Notes: generated from the letters alone by a model not told the origin. A stretch of 64,000 bases of DNA from Paracoccus subflavus (GCF_004310345.1 NZ_SISK01000001.1:124001-188000); one strand, 5' to 3'; numbered from the stretch's first letter, positions 40,765-50,993 are shown. Translations and numbers: made by a program.

Positions 40765-42462
40765 TCAGTCGCCGATGATTTCGAACCGCGCGACGTCCAC
40801 CATGCCGCGGTCGGTGATCTTCAGGGCCGGGATGACGGGCAGGGCCAGAAAGGCCAGTTGCAGGAACGGCTCGTCCAGCACGACCCCCAGATCGCGCGCG
40901 GCGTGGCGCAGAACCATCAGCGCGTCGCGCACGGCCTCGAAGGGCTCCAGGCTCATCAGGCCGGCGACGGGCAAGGCCAGTTCGGCCACGACACGCCCCT
41001 CGGCCGCGACGACAAAGCCCCCCTCGATCCGGGTCAGCCGGTTCGCGGCCAGGGCCATGGCGTCATAGTCCATCCCCACCACGGCGATGTTGTGATGATC
41101 GTGGCAGACGGTCGAGGCGATGGCCCCGCGCCGGAGGCCGAACCCTTTTACAAAGCCTGTCGCGATGTTGCCGTTTTTCCCGTGCCGTTCGATCACGGCG
41201 ATCCGTGCAAGGTCGCGGGCCGGATCGGGACGCTTGTCGCCATCGCGGGGCGGGATGTCGCAGGTCAGGTGTTCGGTGATGATCCGGCCCTCGACGATGC
41301 CGATCACGGGCGTTTCCGCCCGGTTTCCGCCGCTACGGAAATCCTGCGGCTTCAGCGGGGGCGCCTTGACCGACTGTCGGCCGATCGGGGGCAGGGCGTC
41401 CCGCCCTGCGAATGCCGCGTCATCCGCCACACGCCCCCCGCACAGAACCAGCCGGGCATGGCAGCCCGCCAGACTGTCCACTGCGACGATATCGGCCCGC
41501 AGCCCCGGAGCGATCAGACCGCGATCCTTCATCCCGAAGGCCTCGGCCGCCGACAGCGAGGCCGCGCGATACACGGCCAGCAGCGGGGTGCCGCGCCGGA
41601 TCAGCTCGCGGATCATGTGGTCCAGATGCCCGTGTTCCGCGATGTCCAGCGGGTTCCGGTCATCGGTGCACAGGCACATATAGGGTGCGGTGATGTCGGT
41701 CAGCACCGGCTGCAGGGCGGCCAGATCCTTGCTGACCGACCCTTCGCGGATCAGCACGCGCATCCCCTTGCGCAGCTTTTCCAGGGCCTCGGCGGCGGTC
41801 GTCGCCTCGTGTTCGGTGCGGATGCCGGCGGCGACATAGGCGGACAGGTCGCGGCCCGACAGTTGCGGGCAATGGCCGTCGATATGGCTGCCCTGGAACA
41901 GCCGCAGCTTGGCCATGGCCTGGGGGTCGCGGTGAATCACGGCGGGATAGTTCATGAATTCGGCCAGCCCGATAGCCGACGGGTGGCCCATGACGGCGCG
42001 CAGATCCCCCGCCTCGATCCGCGCGCCCGAGGTTTCCATGTCGGTCGAGGGCACGCAGGACGACAGTTGCACCCGCAAATCCATCAGCGTCCGTTCGCTG
42101 GCCTGCTGAAACCAGCGGATGCCGTCGAGGCCGATGACATTGGCGATTTCATGCGGGTCGCAGATCGCCGTGGTGATGCCGCGCGGGGTGACGCAGCGGT
42201 CGAACTCCAGCGGCGTGACCAGGCTGCTTTCGACATGCAGATGCGTGTCGATAAAGCCCGGCACCAGCGTCAGGCCGGAAACGTCGATGACCCGCGTGCC
42301 CTGGCAGGGCTCGCCCACCCCGACGATACGGTCCCCGCAGATGGCGACATCGCCCGCGATCATGGCCCCGGTGATCAGGTCGAAAACCTGTCCCCCCCGC
42401 AAAACCAGATCCGCGGGTTCGTCCCCGCGGGCCTGAGCGATACGCCGTTCCAGATCGTCCAT
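40765..42462 (-). CDS. ade: Adenine deaminase
   Basis: This enzyme converts adenine to hypoxanthine and ammonia. The 565-residue amidohydrolase-superfamily enzyme has the metal motif [14 protein letters not shown] (about 70-83), [12 protein letters not shown] (about 108-119), HCPQLSG (about 192-198), the RHGxxD-equivalent [10 protein letters not shown] (about 266-275) and a C-terminal block [14 protein letters not shown]. It follows the Ade family, not the ADA-like family. ATG 42462 has an AGGGGAT site; a TTG nine codons earlier is less likely. It is convergent with the permease gene, 214 bp away, with nothing recognisable between. Confidence 0.92.
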   Translation of the reverse strand: MDDLERRIAQARGDEPADLVLRGGQVFDLITGAMIAGDVAICGDRIVGVGEPCQGTRVIDVSGLTLVPGFIDTHLHVESSLVTPLEFDRCVTPRGITTAICDPHEIANVIGLDGIRWFQQASERTLMDLRVQLSSCVPSTDMETSGARIEAGDLRAVMGHPSAIGLAEFMNYPAVIHRDPQAMAKLRLFQGSHIDGHCPQLSGRDLSAYVAAGIRTEHEATTAAEALEKLRKGMRVLIREGSVSKDLAALQPVLTDITAPYMCLCTDDRNPLDIAEHGHLDHMIRELIRRGTPLLAVYRAASLSAAEAFGMKDRGLIAPGLRADIVAVDSLAGCHARLVLCGGRVADDAAFAGRDALPPIGRQSVKAPPLKPQDFRSGGNRAETPVIGIVEGRIITEHLTCDIPPRDGDKRPDPARDLARIAVIERHGKNGNIATGFVKGFGLRRGAIASTVCHDHHNIAVVGMDYDAMALAANRLTRIEGGFVVAAEGRVVAELALPVAGLMSLEPFEAVRDALMVLRHAARDLGVVLDEPFLQLAFLALPVIPALKITDRGMVDVARFEIIGD

Positions 42463-42553
42463 GACATCCCCTGCGGTTTTGTCCGACAAGACCCGACAGG
42501 CGCGGCATCGTCCAGTGGCCTCGTGCGACGGGCGCTGTCCGGGGCTTGCGGGG

Positions 42554-43447
42554 TCAGAACACCTTTTTCAGTTCCCGCACGGCAAAATCGGCGAACATCC
42601 GCACCTTGGGATCCTGCAGCCGCCGGTGCGGGGTCAGGCATCCGAATTGCGCGGGCAGGGGGCGGTTCCGGGGCAGAACCTCGATCAGGCGTCCGGTCCT
42701 GATGTCGTCCGCAACCTCGTACAGGGGCCGATTGGCGATCCCTTCGCCGCCAAGCGCCCAGGTGGTCAGCACATCGCCGTCATCCGTATCGAACCGCCCG
42801 CCGACCATCATCTTTTGCGGCCCGTCATCCGACTGCAGCACCCAGTAATATTCGGGGCTGCGAGGATAGCGCAGCAGCAGGCAGTTATGGTCCACCAGAT
42901 CCTCGGGGACATCGGGTGTGCCATGACGCGCCAGATAGCCGGGCGACGCGACCAGCACCCGTGGGCAATCCGCGATCTTGCGCCATTTCAGGGCGGAATC
43001 GGCAGGCTCGCCCAGAAAGAAGGCCAGGTCGATGGCGTCCTCGACGATATTGACGTTGCGGTCCGACAGCCGCAGCCGGAAATCCACGCCGGGATTTTCC
43101 GCACAGAATGGCGGGATCAGCGGCGCGATCAGCCGCCGCCCCAGGCCCAGCGGCGCCGTCAGCCGGATCACCCCCTGCGGGCGTCCGGAAAAGCTGGACA
43201 CCAGTGCCTCGGCCTCGTCCAGGGTCTCGATCACGCGGCGGGCGTTGTCGTAAAAGGCGCGGCCGATCTCGGTGGGGGTCAGCTTGCGGGTGGTCCGGTT
43301 CAGCAGCCTGACGCCAAAGCGGTTTTCCAGATCCTTGATGCGATTCGAGGCAACTGCCGGCGAAAGCCGCAGATCGCGGCCCCCGGCGGTGATCGACCCC
43401 AGTTCCACCACCCTGACAAAGACGCGCAGGCTTTCAAGATAGGACAT
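42554..43447 (-). CDS. LysR-family transcriptional regulator
   Basis: A 297-residue LTTR. The winged helix at 1-62 ([20 protein letters not shown], then [20 protein letters not shown]) is followed by the effector-binding fold from about 90. It is transcribed head-to-head with xdhA across 113 bp and lies upstream of ade on the same strand, so it very likely senses a purine intermediate and controls xdhABC-guaD. Ligand identity (for example xanthine or urate) is inference. The N-terminus resembles the CrgA/DmlR-type LysR group. Confidence 0.9.
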   Translation of the reverse strand: MSYLESLRVFVRVVELGSITAGGRDLRLSPAVASNRIKDLENRFGVRLLNRTTRKLTPTEIGRAFYDNARRVIETLDEAEALVSSFSGRPQGVIRLTAPLGLGRRLIAPLIPPFCAENPGVDFRLRLSDRNVNIVEDAIDLAFFLGEPADSALKWRKIADCPRVLVASPGYLARHGTPDVPEDLVDHNCLLLRYPRSPEYYWVLQSDDGPQKMMVGGRFDTDDGDVLTTWALGGEGIANRPLYEVADDIRTGRLIEVLPRNRPLPAQFGCLTPHRRLQDPKVRMFADFAVRELKKVF

Positions 43448-43560
43448 GGGTGATAGGCCGTTTTCAAGGATTCGTGTAAAGTCTTCCGGGTCGGCGCCGA
43501 TTTCGCAACCGTTTTTTTCCGCCTAGGATTCTCATCGGGTCACAGCCACAAAGGAATGCC
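43448..43560. promoter_or_regulatory. Shared control region of the LysR gene and xdhA
   Basis: This 113-bp divergent gap is unusually A/T-rich for the region, with a run of seven T after AACCG near 43510 and several T-n11-A pairs typical of LysR boxes. I cannot single out one operator. Promoters for both genes must lie here, unless xdh is read from further upstream. Confidence 0.45.
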
Positions 43561-45012
43561 ATGACACCCGCGCTGCGCTTTCTGCTGAACGGTCAGCCGA
43601 TCACCCTGGCCGAGGTCGGGGCATCCGACACGCTGCTGGATTTCCTGCGCATCGACCGCCGCCTGACCGGCACCAAGGAAGGCTGTGCCGAGGGCGATTG
43701 CGGCGCCTGCACGGTGCTGGTGGGGCGTCTGGCCGATGACGGGCTGGTCTATGAGCCGGTGAACGCCTGCATCCGCTTTCTGGCGTCCTGCCACGGCTGC
43801 CATGTGGTGACGGTGGAACACCTGCGCGGCCCGGGCGGCGGGCTGCACCCCATCCAGGCGGCGATGGTAGAACACCACGGCAGCCAGTGCGGGTTCTGCA
43901 CGCCGGGCATCGTGATGGCGCTGTACGCCCTGTGGATGGCCAATCCCGACGCATCCGTCACCGACATCGAGATCGCCCTGCAGGGCAACATCTGCCGCTG
44001 CACGGGTTACGAGCCGATCGTCAAGGCGGCGCTTGCGGCGGGCCGGGCGGGCGGTCAGGCCGCCGATGCGCTGGCGGTGGAACGCGAACTGGTGGCCGCA
44101 AAGCTGCGCGCCATGCGGGGTGAACGGGTCGAACTGTGCAGGGGCGGCGAACGCGCCATCATCCCCGCCGACGTGGACGATCTGGCCGCCCTGCTGGAGG
44201 CGGAACCCAAGGCCACCATCATCGCGGGGGCGACCGACGTGGGCCTGTGGGTGACGAAATTCATGCGCGACATTTCTCCGGCGGTCTTCATCGGGCATCT
44301 GATGAAATCGCGCCGGGTCGAAGGCGGGGAAATCCGTCTGGGCGCGGGCGTGACCTATTCCGAGGCCGCGCCGCTGATCCGCGACCATATCCCTGCCGCC
44401 TATGACTATTGGCTGCGCATCGGCGGCTGGCAGGTGCGCAACATGGGCACCATCGGGGCCAATATCGCCAACGGATCGCCCATCGGCGACACGCCGCCCT
44501 TGCTGATCGCCCTGGGCGCGCGGATCGTGCTGCGCAGGGGGACCGCGCGCCGCGAGGTGCCGCTCGATGCGTTCTTTATCGAATATGGCCGCCAGGACCG
44601 CGCGTCGGGCGAATTCGTCGAGGAGGTCATCATCCCCACCCGCCCCGATGCCCGCGTCGCCGCCTACAAGGTCAGCAAGCGCCGCGACAGCGACATCACC
44701 GCCGTCGCCGCCGGGTTCTGCCTGACGGTCGAAAGCGGCACCATCGCCGAGGCGCGCGTCTGCTTTGGCGGCACGGCGGGCGTTCCGAAACGCGCCACGG
44801 GGGCCGAGGCCGCGCTGACCGGCCAGCCCTTTGCCCGCGATACCTTCGAGGCCGCGGCGCGCGCCGTCGCCGACGACTTCCGGCCCCTGACCGACATGCG
44901 CGCCAGCGCCGAATACCGCAGCGCGGTGGCCGCCAACCTGTTCCGCCGATTCTGGCTGGAACAGTCCGAACCCGGCCTGCCCGTCCGCCTGACCCAAGCC
45001 GTAGGAGCGTGA
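43561..45012 (+). CDS. xdhA: Xanthine dehydrogenase, FeS/FAD subunit
   Basis: The electron-transfer subunit of xanthine dehydrogenase, which oxidises hypoxanthine and xanthine to urate with NAD. The 483-residue protein has the plant-type 2Fe-2S set (GCAEGDCGACTVLVG, about 41-55, with a further Cys near 76), the second cluster (HGSQCGFCTPGIV and NICRCTGYEPI, about 107-154) and a FAD domain (TIIAGATDVGLWVTK, about 221-235; GANIANGSPIGDTPP, about 299-313). AAAGGAA precedes the ATG. xdhB begins 1 bp after the stop. Confidence 0.95.
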   Translation: MTPALRFLLNGQPITLAEVGASDTLLDFLRIDRRLTGTKEGCAEGDCGACTVLVGRLADDGLVYEPVNACIRFLASCHGCHVVTVEHLRGPGGGLHPIQAAMVEHHGSQCGFCTPGIVMALYALWMANPDASVTDIEIALQGNICRCTGYEPIVKAALAAGRAGGQAADALAVERELVAAKLRAMRGERVELCRGGERAIIPADVDDLAALLEAEPKATIIAGATDVGLWVTKFMRDISPAVFIGHLMKSRRVEGGEIRLGAGVTYSEAAPLIRDHIPAAYDYWLRIGGWQVRNMGTIGANIANGSPIGDTPPLLIALGARIVLRRGTARREVPLDAFFIEYGRQDRASGEFVEEVIIPTRPDARVAAYKVSKRRDSDITAVAAGFCLTVESGTIAEARVCFGGTAGVPKRATGAEAALTGQPFARDTFEAAARAVADDFRPLTDMRASAEYRSAVAANLFRRFWLEQSEPGLPVRLTQAVGA

Positions 45013-45013
45013 G

Positions 45014-47335
45014 ATGAAAGACGACACCACCCTCGGCGGGCAGGCGCATCAGGACACCGTCCACGACAGCGCCATCAAGCACGTCACGGGCCGCGCCGAC
45101 TATACCGACGACCTGGCCGAGCCTTACGGGCTGCTGCATGCCTATCTGGGCCTGTCGCAATGCGCGCATGGCACGATCACCGGGATGGATTTCACCGAAA
45201 CGCTGGCCGCGCCGGGCGTGATCGGCGTGCTGACGGCCCAGGACATTCCCGGCGTCAACGACGTGTCGCCCAACGGCAAGAACGACGACCCGATCTTTGC
45301 CGAGAAGAAGGTCCTGTTCTGGGGCCAGCCGGTCTTTGCCGTGATCGCGGAAACCCGCGATCAGGCCCGGCGCGCGGCGCACAAGGCGCGCATCAGCTAT
45401 GACATTCTGCCCCACGCGCTGGACCCCATCGCCGCGCGCGACGCGGGCATGGGCTATGTCACCGACCCCCTGACCCTGCGCCGGGGCGACGCGGATGCGG
45501 GCATGGCCGCCGCGCCCCGGCGCATCAAGGGCCGTTTCGCCATCGGCGGGCAGGATCATTTCTATCTGGAAGGCCAGATCGCCATGGCCATCCCCGGCGA
45601 AGACGAAGATGTCACGGTCAATGTCTCGACCCAGCACCCGTCCGAGGTCCAGCACATGGTGGCGCATGTCCTGGGATGCCGGAGCAACGCGGTGGTGGTG
45701 AACGTGCGCCGCATGGGCGGCGGTTTTGGCGGCAAGGAAACGCAGATGAACCTGTTCGCCTGCGTCGCGGCCATCGCCGCGAAACGCTGGAACCGGGCCG
45801 TCAAGATCCGCCCCGACCGCGACGACGACATGACCGCCACCGGCAAGCGGCACGATTTCGTCGTGGATTACGAGGTCGGCTTTGACGACGACGGCACGAT
45901 CCGCGCCGTCCGGGGCGACTGGTATGCCCGCTGCGGCTTTTCGGCAGATCTGTCCGGCCCGGTGACGGACCGTGCGCTGTTTCACTGCGACAATGCCTAT
46001 TACTATCCGGATGTGCGCGTCAGCAGCCATCCGATGCGGACCAATACCGTCAGCAACACCGCCTTTCGCGGCTTCGGCGGCCCGCAGGGCGTGATCGTCG
46101 CCGAACGCATGATCGAGGAGATCGCCTATGCCCTGGGCCGCGACCCGCTGGAGATCCGCAAGCGGAACCTTTACCGCAACGGCCAACTGACCCCCTATCA
46201 TCAGGAGGTCACCGACCAGATCCTGCCGCGCATCTTCGAGGAGCTGGAAGCCTCCAGCGACTATCACGCGCGCCGCCAGGCGGTGCTGGACTGGAACGCG
46301 AAAGGGGGCGTGATCCGCAAGGGCATCGCCCTGACGCCGGTCAAGTTCGGCATCAGCTTCACCGCGACCTGGTTCAACCAGGCGGGCGCGCTGATCCATG
46401 TCTATAACGATGGGTCCATCGCGCTGAACCATGGCGGGACCGAGATGGGGCAGGGGCTGAACACCAAGGTCGCGCAGGTCGTGGCCGAGGCGTTCCAGTG
46501 CGACATCGGCAACATCAAGATCACCCGGACGACCACGGAAAAGGTGCCCAACACCTCGGCCACCGCCGCCTCGTCGGGGACGGACCTGAACGGCATGGCG
46601 GCGCTGGACGCGGCGGAACAGATCAAGGCGCGGCTGGTCGAATTCGTCGCCGAACGCTGGCAGCAGCCGCGCGAGGATGTGCACTTCGTTCCCGGCCATG
46701 TCCGCGCGGGCGACCATCTGATCCCGTTCCGCGACGTGATCGCGGCGGCCTATAGGGCGCGCATCCACCTGTCAGCGGCGGGTTTCTATAAGACGCCCCA
46801 GATCCATTGGGACCGGGCGACCGGACGGGGGCGGCCGTTCTATTACTATGCCTATGGCGCGGCCGTGTCCGAGGTGTCTGTGGACACGCTGACGGGCGAA
46901 TATGTCATCGACCGTTCGGACGTGCTGCACGATGTGGGGCGCAGCCTGAACCCCGCCATCGACAGGGGCCAGATCGAGGGCGCCTTTGTCCAGGGGGCGG
47001 GCTGGCTGACGATCGAGGAACTGTGGTGGGACGACAAGGGCCGACTGCGCACGCACGCGCCCTCCACCTACAAGGTGCCTCTGGCGTCGGACCGGCCGCG
47101 CGTGTTCAACGTGCGCCTGGCCGACTGGTCCGAGAACAGCGAACGCAGCATCAAGCGGTCCAAGGCCGTGGGCGAGCCGCCCTTCATGCTGGGCATCAGC
47201 GTGTTCGAGGCGATCAACATGGCCGTCGCCTCCTTTGGCGATTACCGCGAGCCCGCGCGGCTGGACGCGCCGGCCACGCCCGAGCGCGTGCTGATGGCGA
47301 TCGAGAGGCTGCGTCACGGATCGGGGCGGGGATGA
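45014..47335 (+). CDS. xdhB: Xanthine dehydrogenase, molybdenum-binding subunit
   Basis: The 773-residue catalytic subunit binding molybdopterin. Landmarks: GGGFGGKETQ (about 236-245), TAFRGFGGPQGV (about 350-361), GTEMGQGLNTKVAQV (about 476-490) and the active-site Glu in KAVGEPPFMLGISVFEAI (about 716-733), which matches the R. capsulatus XdhB catalytic Glu. FYYYAYGAAVSEV precedes the C-terminal region. It sits in the order xdhABC with its stop overlapping the xdhC start. Confidence 0.96.
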   Translation: MKDDTTLGGQAHQDTVHDSAIKHVTGRADYTDDLAEPYGLLHAYLGLSQCAHGTITGMDFTETLAAPGVIGVLTAQDIPGVNDVSPNGKNDDPIFAEKKVLFWGQPVFAVIAETRDQARRAAHKARISYDILPHALDPIAARDAGMGYVTDPLTLRRGDADAGMAAAPRRIKGRFAIGGQDHFYLEGQIAMAIPGEDEDVTVNVSTQHPSEVQHMVAHVLGCRSNAVVVNVRRMGGGFGGKETQMNLFACVAAIAAKRWNRAVKIRPDRDDDMTATGKRHDFVVDYEVGFDDDGTIRAVRGDWYARCGFSADLSGPVTDRALFHCDNAYYYPDVRVSSHPMRTNTVSNTAFRGFGGPQGVIVAERMIEEIAYALGRDPLEIRKRNLYRNGQLTPYHQEVTDQILPRIFEELEASSDYHARRQAVLDWNAKGGVIRKGIALTPVKFGISFTATWFNQAGALIHVYNDGSIALNHGGTEMGQGLNTKVAQVVAEAFQCDIGNIKITRTTTEKVPNTSATAASSGTDLNGMAALDAAEQIKARLVEFVAERWQQPREDVHFVPGHVRAGDHLIPFRDVIAAAYRARIHLSAAGFYKTPQIHWDRATGRGRPFYYYAYGAAVSEVSVDTLTGEYVIDRSDVLHDVGRSLNPAIDRGQIEGAFVQGAGWLTIEELWWDDKGRLRTHAPSTYKVPLASDRPRVFNVRLADWSENSERSIKRSKAVGEPPFMLGISVFEAINMAVASFGDYREPARLDAPATPERVLMAIERLRHGSGRG

Positions 47336-48072
47336 TCCGCGTCCGGATCATGTCGGCCCTGGGTTCCACGCCCCGCGACGCGGGGGCCGAGATGTTCGTC
47401 GGCCCCAACCGCGTGACCGGCAGCATCGGCGGCGGCCAGTTGGAATACATGGCCATCGACCGGGCGCGGCAGATGCTGGCATCCGGCGAAGCCGAGGCCC
47501 GGATGGATGTTCCGCTGGGCCCAGAAATCGGCCAGTGCTGCGGGGGCAGGGTGGTCCTGCACCTGGATCGCCATGGCCCCACGCCCGAGGATCATCCCGA
47601 TGTGCTGGTCTTTGGCGCCGGCCATGTCGGGCGGGCGCTGGCGCGGGCCCTGCAGCCCCTGCCGGTCAATGCGGTGCTGATCGACCAGCGACCCGAGGAA
47701 CTGGCCCTTGCCGCACCCGGCGTCGATACCCGCCTGACCCCCTTGCCCGAGGCCGAGATCCGCGCCGCGCGCCCAGGCAGCGCCGCCGTGATCCTGACCC
47801 ACGATCATGCCCTGGATTTCCTGCTGGCGGCCGAGGCGCTGTCGCGGACCGACCTGTCCTATGTCGGCATGATCGGCAGCGCCACCAAGCGCGCGCAGTT
47901 CACCCGCCTTGCCCGTGAACGCGGACTTGATCCGACGCCGCTGATCTGCCCGATAGGCGCGGGATTTTCCTGCGACAAGCGTCCGGCGGTCATCGCCGCC
48001 TTCACCGCCGCCGAACTGATCGGGCGGCTATCTGCCACGTCTTCGTTGAAAAAATACCCATGCAACAGTTGA
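47332..48072 (+). CDS. xdhC: Xanthine dehydrogenase maturation factor XdhC
   Basis: XdhC binds the molybdenum cofactor, protects its sulfido form and inserts it into XdhB. The 246-residue protein has the XdhC start (VRIMSALGSTPRDAGAEMFV, GSIGGGQLEYMA), the QCCGGRVVL block and a Rossmann-like XdhC_C domain (VLVFGAGHVGRALARAL, then DQRPEELALA and LTHDHALDFLL, YVGMIGSATKRAQF). It is some 50 residues shorter than the R. capsulatus protein, with a trimmed N-terminus, but the family core is intact. It overlaps guaD by 13 bp. Confidence 0.9.
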   Translation: MIRVRIMSALGSTPRDAGAEMFVGPNRVTGSIGGGQLEYMAIDRARQMLASGEAEARMDVPLGPEIGQCCGGRVVLHLDRHGPTPEDHPDVLVFGAGHVGRALARALQPLPVNAVLIDQRPEELALAAPGVDTRLTPLPEAEIRAARPGSAAVILTHDHALDFLLAAEALSRTDLSYVGMIGSATKRAQFTRLARERGLDPTPLICPIGAGFSCDKRPAVIAAFTAAELIGRLSATSSLKKYPCNS

Positions 48073-49343
48073 TCCGGGGCCGCGTCCTGTCCTTTTACGC
48101 CGACCCGCACGATACCCAGGACAACCACCGCTATTTCGAAAACGGCGCGGTCCTGATCGGGGACGGCCGCATCCAGGCCGTGGACGATTACGCAAAGCTC
48201 GCCCGCCCCGACCTGGCCGAGATCGATCACCGCCCGCACCTGATCCTGCCGGGGTTCATCGACACGCATATTCATTTCCCGCAGGTGCAGGTGATCGCCA
48301 GTTGGGGCGCGCAGCTTCTGGACTGGCTCAACACCTATACCTTCCCCGAGGAATCGCGCTTTGGCCAGCAGGGTCATGCACCTGCCATGGCCGACGCCTT
48401 CCTGAACCTGCTGACCGACCACGGCACCACCACCGCCGTCGCCTTCTGTTCGGTCCACCCGGAATCGGCCGAGGCGCTGTTTTCCGCGGCCCATGCGCGC
48501 AACATGGCGATGATCGCGGGCAAGGTGATGATGGATCGCAACGCCCCCCCCGAGGTTCTGGACACGCCCCGGCAGGGATACGACGACAGCAAGGCGCTGA
48601 TCGACCGCTGGCACGGCACGGGCCGCCAGCGATATGCGATCACGCCGCGCTTCGCCATCACCTCGACGCCCGACCAGATGGAGATGACCGGGCAGTTGGC
48701 GCGCGAGCATCCCGATTGCCATGTCCAGACCCACCTGTCCGAGAACCTCGACGAGATCGAGTTCACCCTCGGCCTCTATCCGCAGGCGCGCGACTATCTG
48801 GACATCTACGAAACCTACGGCTTGCTGTCCGACAGGCTGCTGCTGGGCCATTCCATCCACCTGCGCCCGCGTGAAATCGCCCGCATGGCCGAAACCGGCA
48901 GCCGGGCGGTGTTCTGCCCGACCTCGAACCTGTTTCTGGGGTCTGGTCTGTTCGACGAGGCGGGACTGCGGGCGGCAGGCATCACCAGCGGCATCGCCAC
49001 CGATGTCGGCGGCGGCACCAGCTATTCCATGCTGCAGACGCTGAACGAGGGATACAAGATCCTGCAATTGCGCGGCCAGAAGCTGACGCCCTTGTCGGCC
49101 TTTCACTGGATCACGCGCGGCAATGCCCTCGCCCTGGGAATGGCCGACCAGATCGGCACGCTGGACCCCGGAAGCATGGCGGACCTGGTGGTGCTAGACA
49201 GCCGCGCCACCCCGGCGATGGCCCTGCGCATGGCAAGGGCCGAGACGCTGGAACAGGAACTGTTCATTCTGCAAATCATGGGCGACGACCGCAGCATTCG
49301 CCAGACCTATGTGGCTGGCCGGCCGATGAAACCTACAGGTTGA
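48060..49343 (+). CDS. guaD: Guanine deaminase
   Basis: This enzyme deaminates guanine to xanthine, feeding xanthine dehydrogenase. The 427-residue zinc amidohydrolase has PGFIDTHIHFPQVQVIASWG (about 64-83; the His-x-His pair), QTHLSENLDEIEFT (about 223-236), LGHSIHL (about 261-267), the FCPTSNLFLGSGLF segment (about 282-295) and the ATDVGGGTSYSML metal Asp (about 309-321). It is the last gene of the xdh operon and begins inside xdhC. Confidence 0.95.
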   Translation: MQQLIRGRVLSFYADPHDTQDNHRYFENGAVLIGDGRIQAVDDYAKLARPDLAEIDHRPHLILPGFIDTHIHFPQVQVIASWGAQLLDWLNTYTFPEESRFGQQGHAPAMADAFLNLLTDHGTTTAVAFCSVHPESAEALFSAAHARNMAMIAGKVMMDRNAPPEVLDTPRQGYDDSKALIDRWHGTGRQRYAITPRFAITSTPDQMEMTGQLAREHPDCHVQTHLSENLDEIEFTLGLYPQARDYLDIYETYGLLSDRLLLGHSIHLRPREIARMAETGSRAVFCPTSNLFLGSGLFDEAGLRAAGITSGIATDVGGGTSYSMLQTLNEGYKILQLRGQKLTPLSAFHWITRGNALALGMADQIGTLDPGSMADLVVLDSRATPAMALRMARAETLEQELFILQIMGDDRSIRQTYVAGRPMKPTG

Positions 49344-49416
49344 ACGACGCGCGGCCTTCCCCGCCGCGGCCTGTCGCGCTATCCCTGTGCCGATGCGGAC
49401 CACAAGGGACAGTTCC

Positions 49417-50850
49417 ATGACCAAGATCACCCCCGTTCTGATGGCCGGCGGATCGGGAACGCGGCTGTGGCCCGTGTCCCGCAAAAGCTTTCCCAAGCAG
49501 TTCGCGCCCCTGGTGGGGGATCAGACGCTGTTTCAGGCATCCGCCCGCAGGCTGTCGGGACCGGATTTTGCCGATCCGGTGGTGATGACCAATGCCGATT
49601 TCCGCTTCATCGTGGCCGAACAACTGGAACAGGCGGGCATCCGACCCGGCGCCATCGTGATCGAGCCGTCGGGCCGCAACACCGCGCCGGCGATTCTGGT
49701 CGCGGCGCTGATGATCGCGGCCAAGGACCCCGAAGGGCTGCTGCTGGTCGCGCCATCCGATCATGTCATTCCCGACGACGCGGCCTTTGCCCGCGCCGTG
49801 CGCCACGGTGCCGGCCCGGCCCGCGAAGGCCGGATCGTCACCTTCGGCATCACCCCCGACCGCCCTGAAACCGGCTACGGCTATCTGGAACTGGCGGGGC
49901 AGGGCGACGGACCCCAGCCGCTGGCGCGCTTTGTCGAAAAACCCGATGCGGCGACGGCGGCGCAGATGCTGGCTCAGGGCAACTTCCTGTGGAACGCGGG
50001 GATTTTCCTGTTCCGCGCGGATGCCATGATCCAGGCGTTTCGCGCCCATGCGTCCGAATACCTGTCGCCTGTTCTGGCGGCCCTGGACGAGGCCAAGGAC
50101 GACATCGGCTTTCTGCGGCTGGCCAAGGCGCCGTGGAACAGCCTGCCCGACCAGTCCATCGACTATGCGGTGATGGAAAAGGCAGACAACCTGACCGTCG
50201 TGCGGTTTTCCGAACGCTGGTCCGACCTGGGCGGCTGGGATGCCGTCTGGCGCGAGGCGCTGTTGGAACGCCCGTCCGACAGCGGCGTGGTCGCTGACGA
50301 CAATTCGACTGCCATCGACTGCCACGACGTGCTGCTGCGGTCCGACAGCGACGACCTGCAGGTGGTGGGCATCGGGCTGACGGATGTGATGGTGGTCGCC
50401 ACCGCCGATGCGGTGCTGGTGGCCGACAAGAGCCGCGCGCAGGACGTGCGCCATGCCGTCAGCGCGCTGAAGGCCAGGGGCCGCAAACAGGCCACCGCCT
50501 TTCCGCGCGATCACCGCCCCTGGGGCTGGTTCGAGACGCTGGCCCTGGCGGACCGGTTCCAGGTCAAGCGCATTGTCGTCAAGCCCGGCGCGGCGCTGTC
50601 GCTGCAAAGCCATGTCCACCGGTCCGAACACTGGATCGTGGTCAGCGGCACCGCCAGGGTCACGGTCGATGACAAGGTGACGCTGGTCACCGAAAACCAG
50701 TCGATCTATGTCCCGCTGGGTGCCGTGCATCGGATGGAAAACCCCGGCAAGGTGCCGATGGTCCTGATCGAGGTGCAGACCGGCAGCTATCTGGGCGAGG
50801 ACGACATCATCCGATACGAGGATGTCTATGCCCGCAGCAGCGCGGACTGA
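49417..50850 (+). CDS. Mannose-1-phosphate guanylyltransferase/mannose-6-phosphate isomerase
   Basis: A bifunctional enzyme making GDP-mannose for surface polysaccharides. The 477-residue protein has the nucleotidyltransferase signature LMAGGSGTRLWPVSRKSFPK (about 8-27), APSDHVI (about 114-120) and FVEKPD (about 167-172) in the N-terminal domain. The C-terminal type II cupin isomerase domain (about 360-477) has HRPWGWFETL, KPGAALSLQSHVHRSEHWIV and ENQSIYVPLGAVHRMENPG with metal-site His and Glu. AAGGGA precedes ATG 49417. It stands alone, without other polysaccharide genes. Confidence 0.94.
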   Translation: MTKITPVLMAGGSGTRLWPVSRKSFPKQFAPLVGDQTLFQASARRLSGPDFADPVVMTNADFRFIVAEQLEQAGIRPGAIVIEPSGRNTAPAILVAALMIAAKDPEGLLLVAPSDHVIPDDAAFARAVRHGAGPAREGRIVTFGITPDRPETGYGYLELAGQGDGPQPLARFVEKPDAATAAQMLAQGNFLWNAGIFLFRADAMIQAFRAHASEYLSPVLAALDEAKDDIGFLRLAKAPWNSLPDQSIDYAVMEKADNLTVVRFSERWSDLGGWDAVWREALLERPSDSGVVADDNSTAIDCHDVLLRSDSDDLQVVGIGLTDVMVVATADAVLVADKSRAQDVRHAVSALKARGRKQATAFPRDHRPWGWFETLALADRFQVKRIVVKPGAALSLQSHVHRSEHWIVVSGTARVTVDDKVTLVTENQSIYVPLGAVHRMENPGKVPMVLIEVQTGSYLGEDDIIRYEDVYARSSAD

Positions 50851-50917
50851 GGCGGGGGCCGACCCCGGCACCCCCTTGGACATTGATGCCGCCACAAGAC
50901 GGGTTTATCGCGATGCC

Positions 50918-50993
50918 TCATAATCTTCTGTAGGATTATGAATTTGCCGATACCGGCATAGGCCGCTATATCTGCGCCTTCCTGACGAAGGCG
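50918..50993 (+). promoter_or_regulatory. Structured leader of the split metH
   Basis: Three successive hairpins fill the gap before the gene: TCATAATC/GATTATGA (50918-50925/50934-50941), TGCCG/CGGCA (50945-50958) and CGCCTTC/GAAGGCG (50975-50981/50987-50993). The third buries the GAAGG Shine-Dalgarno 5 nt before the ATG. This could be a translational switch or, for the first, a protein operator. It matches no riboswitch consensus I know. Confidence 0.5.
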
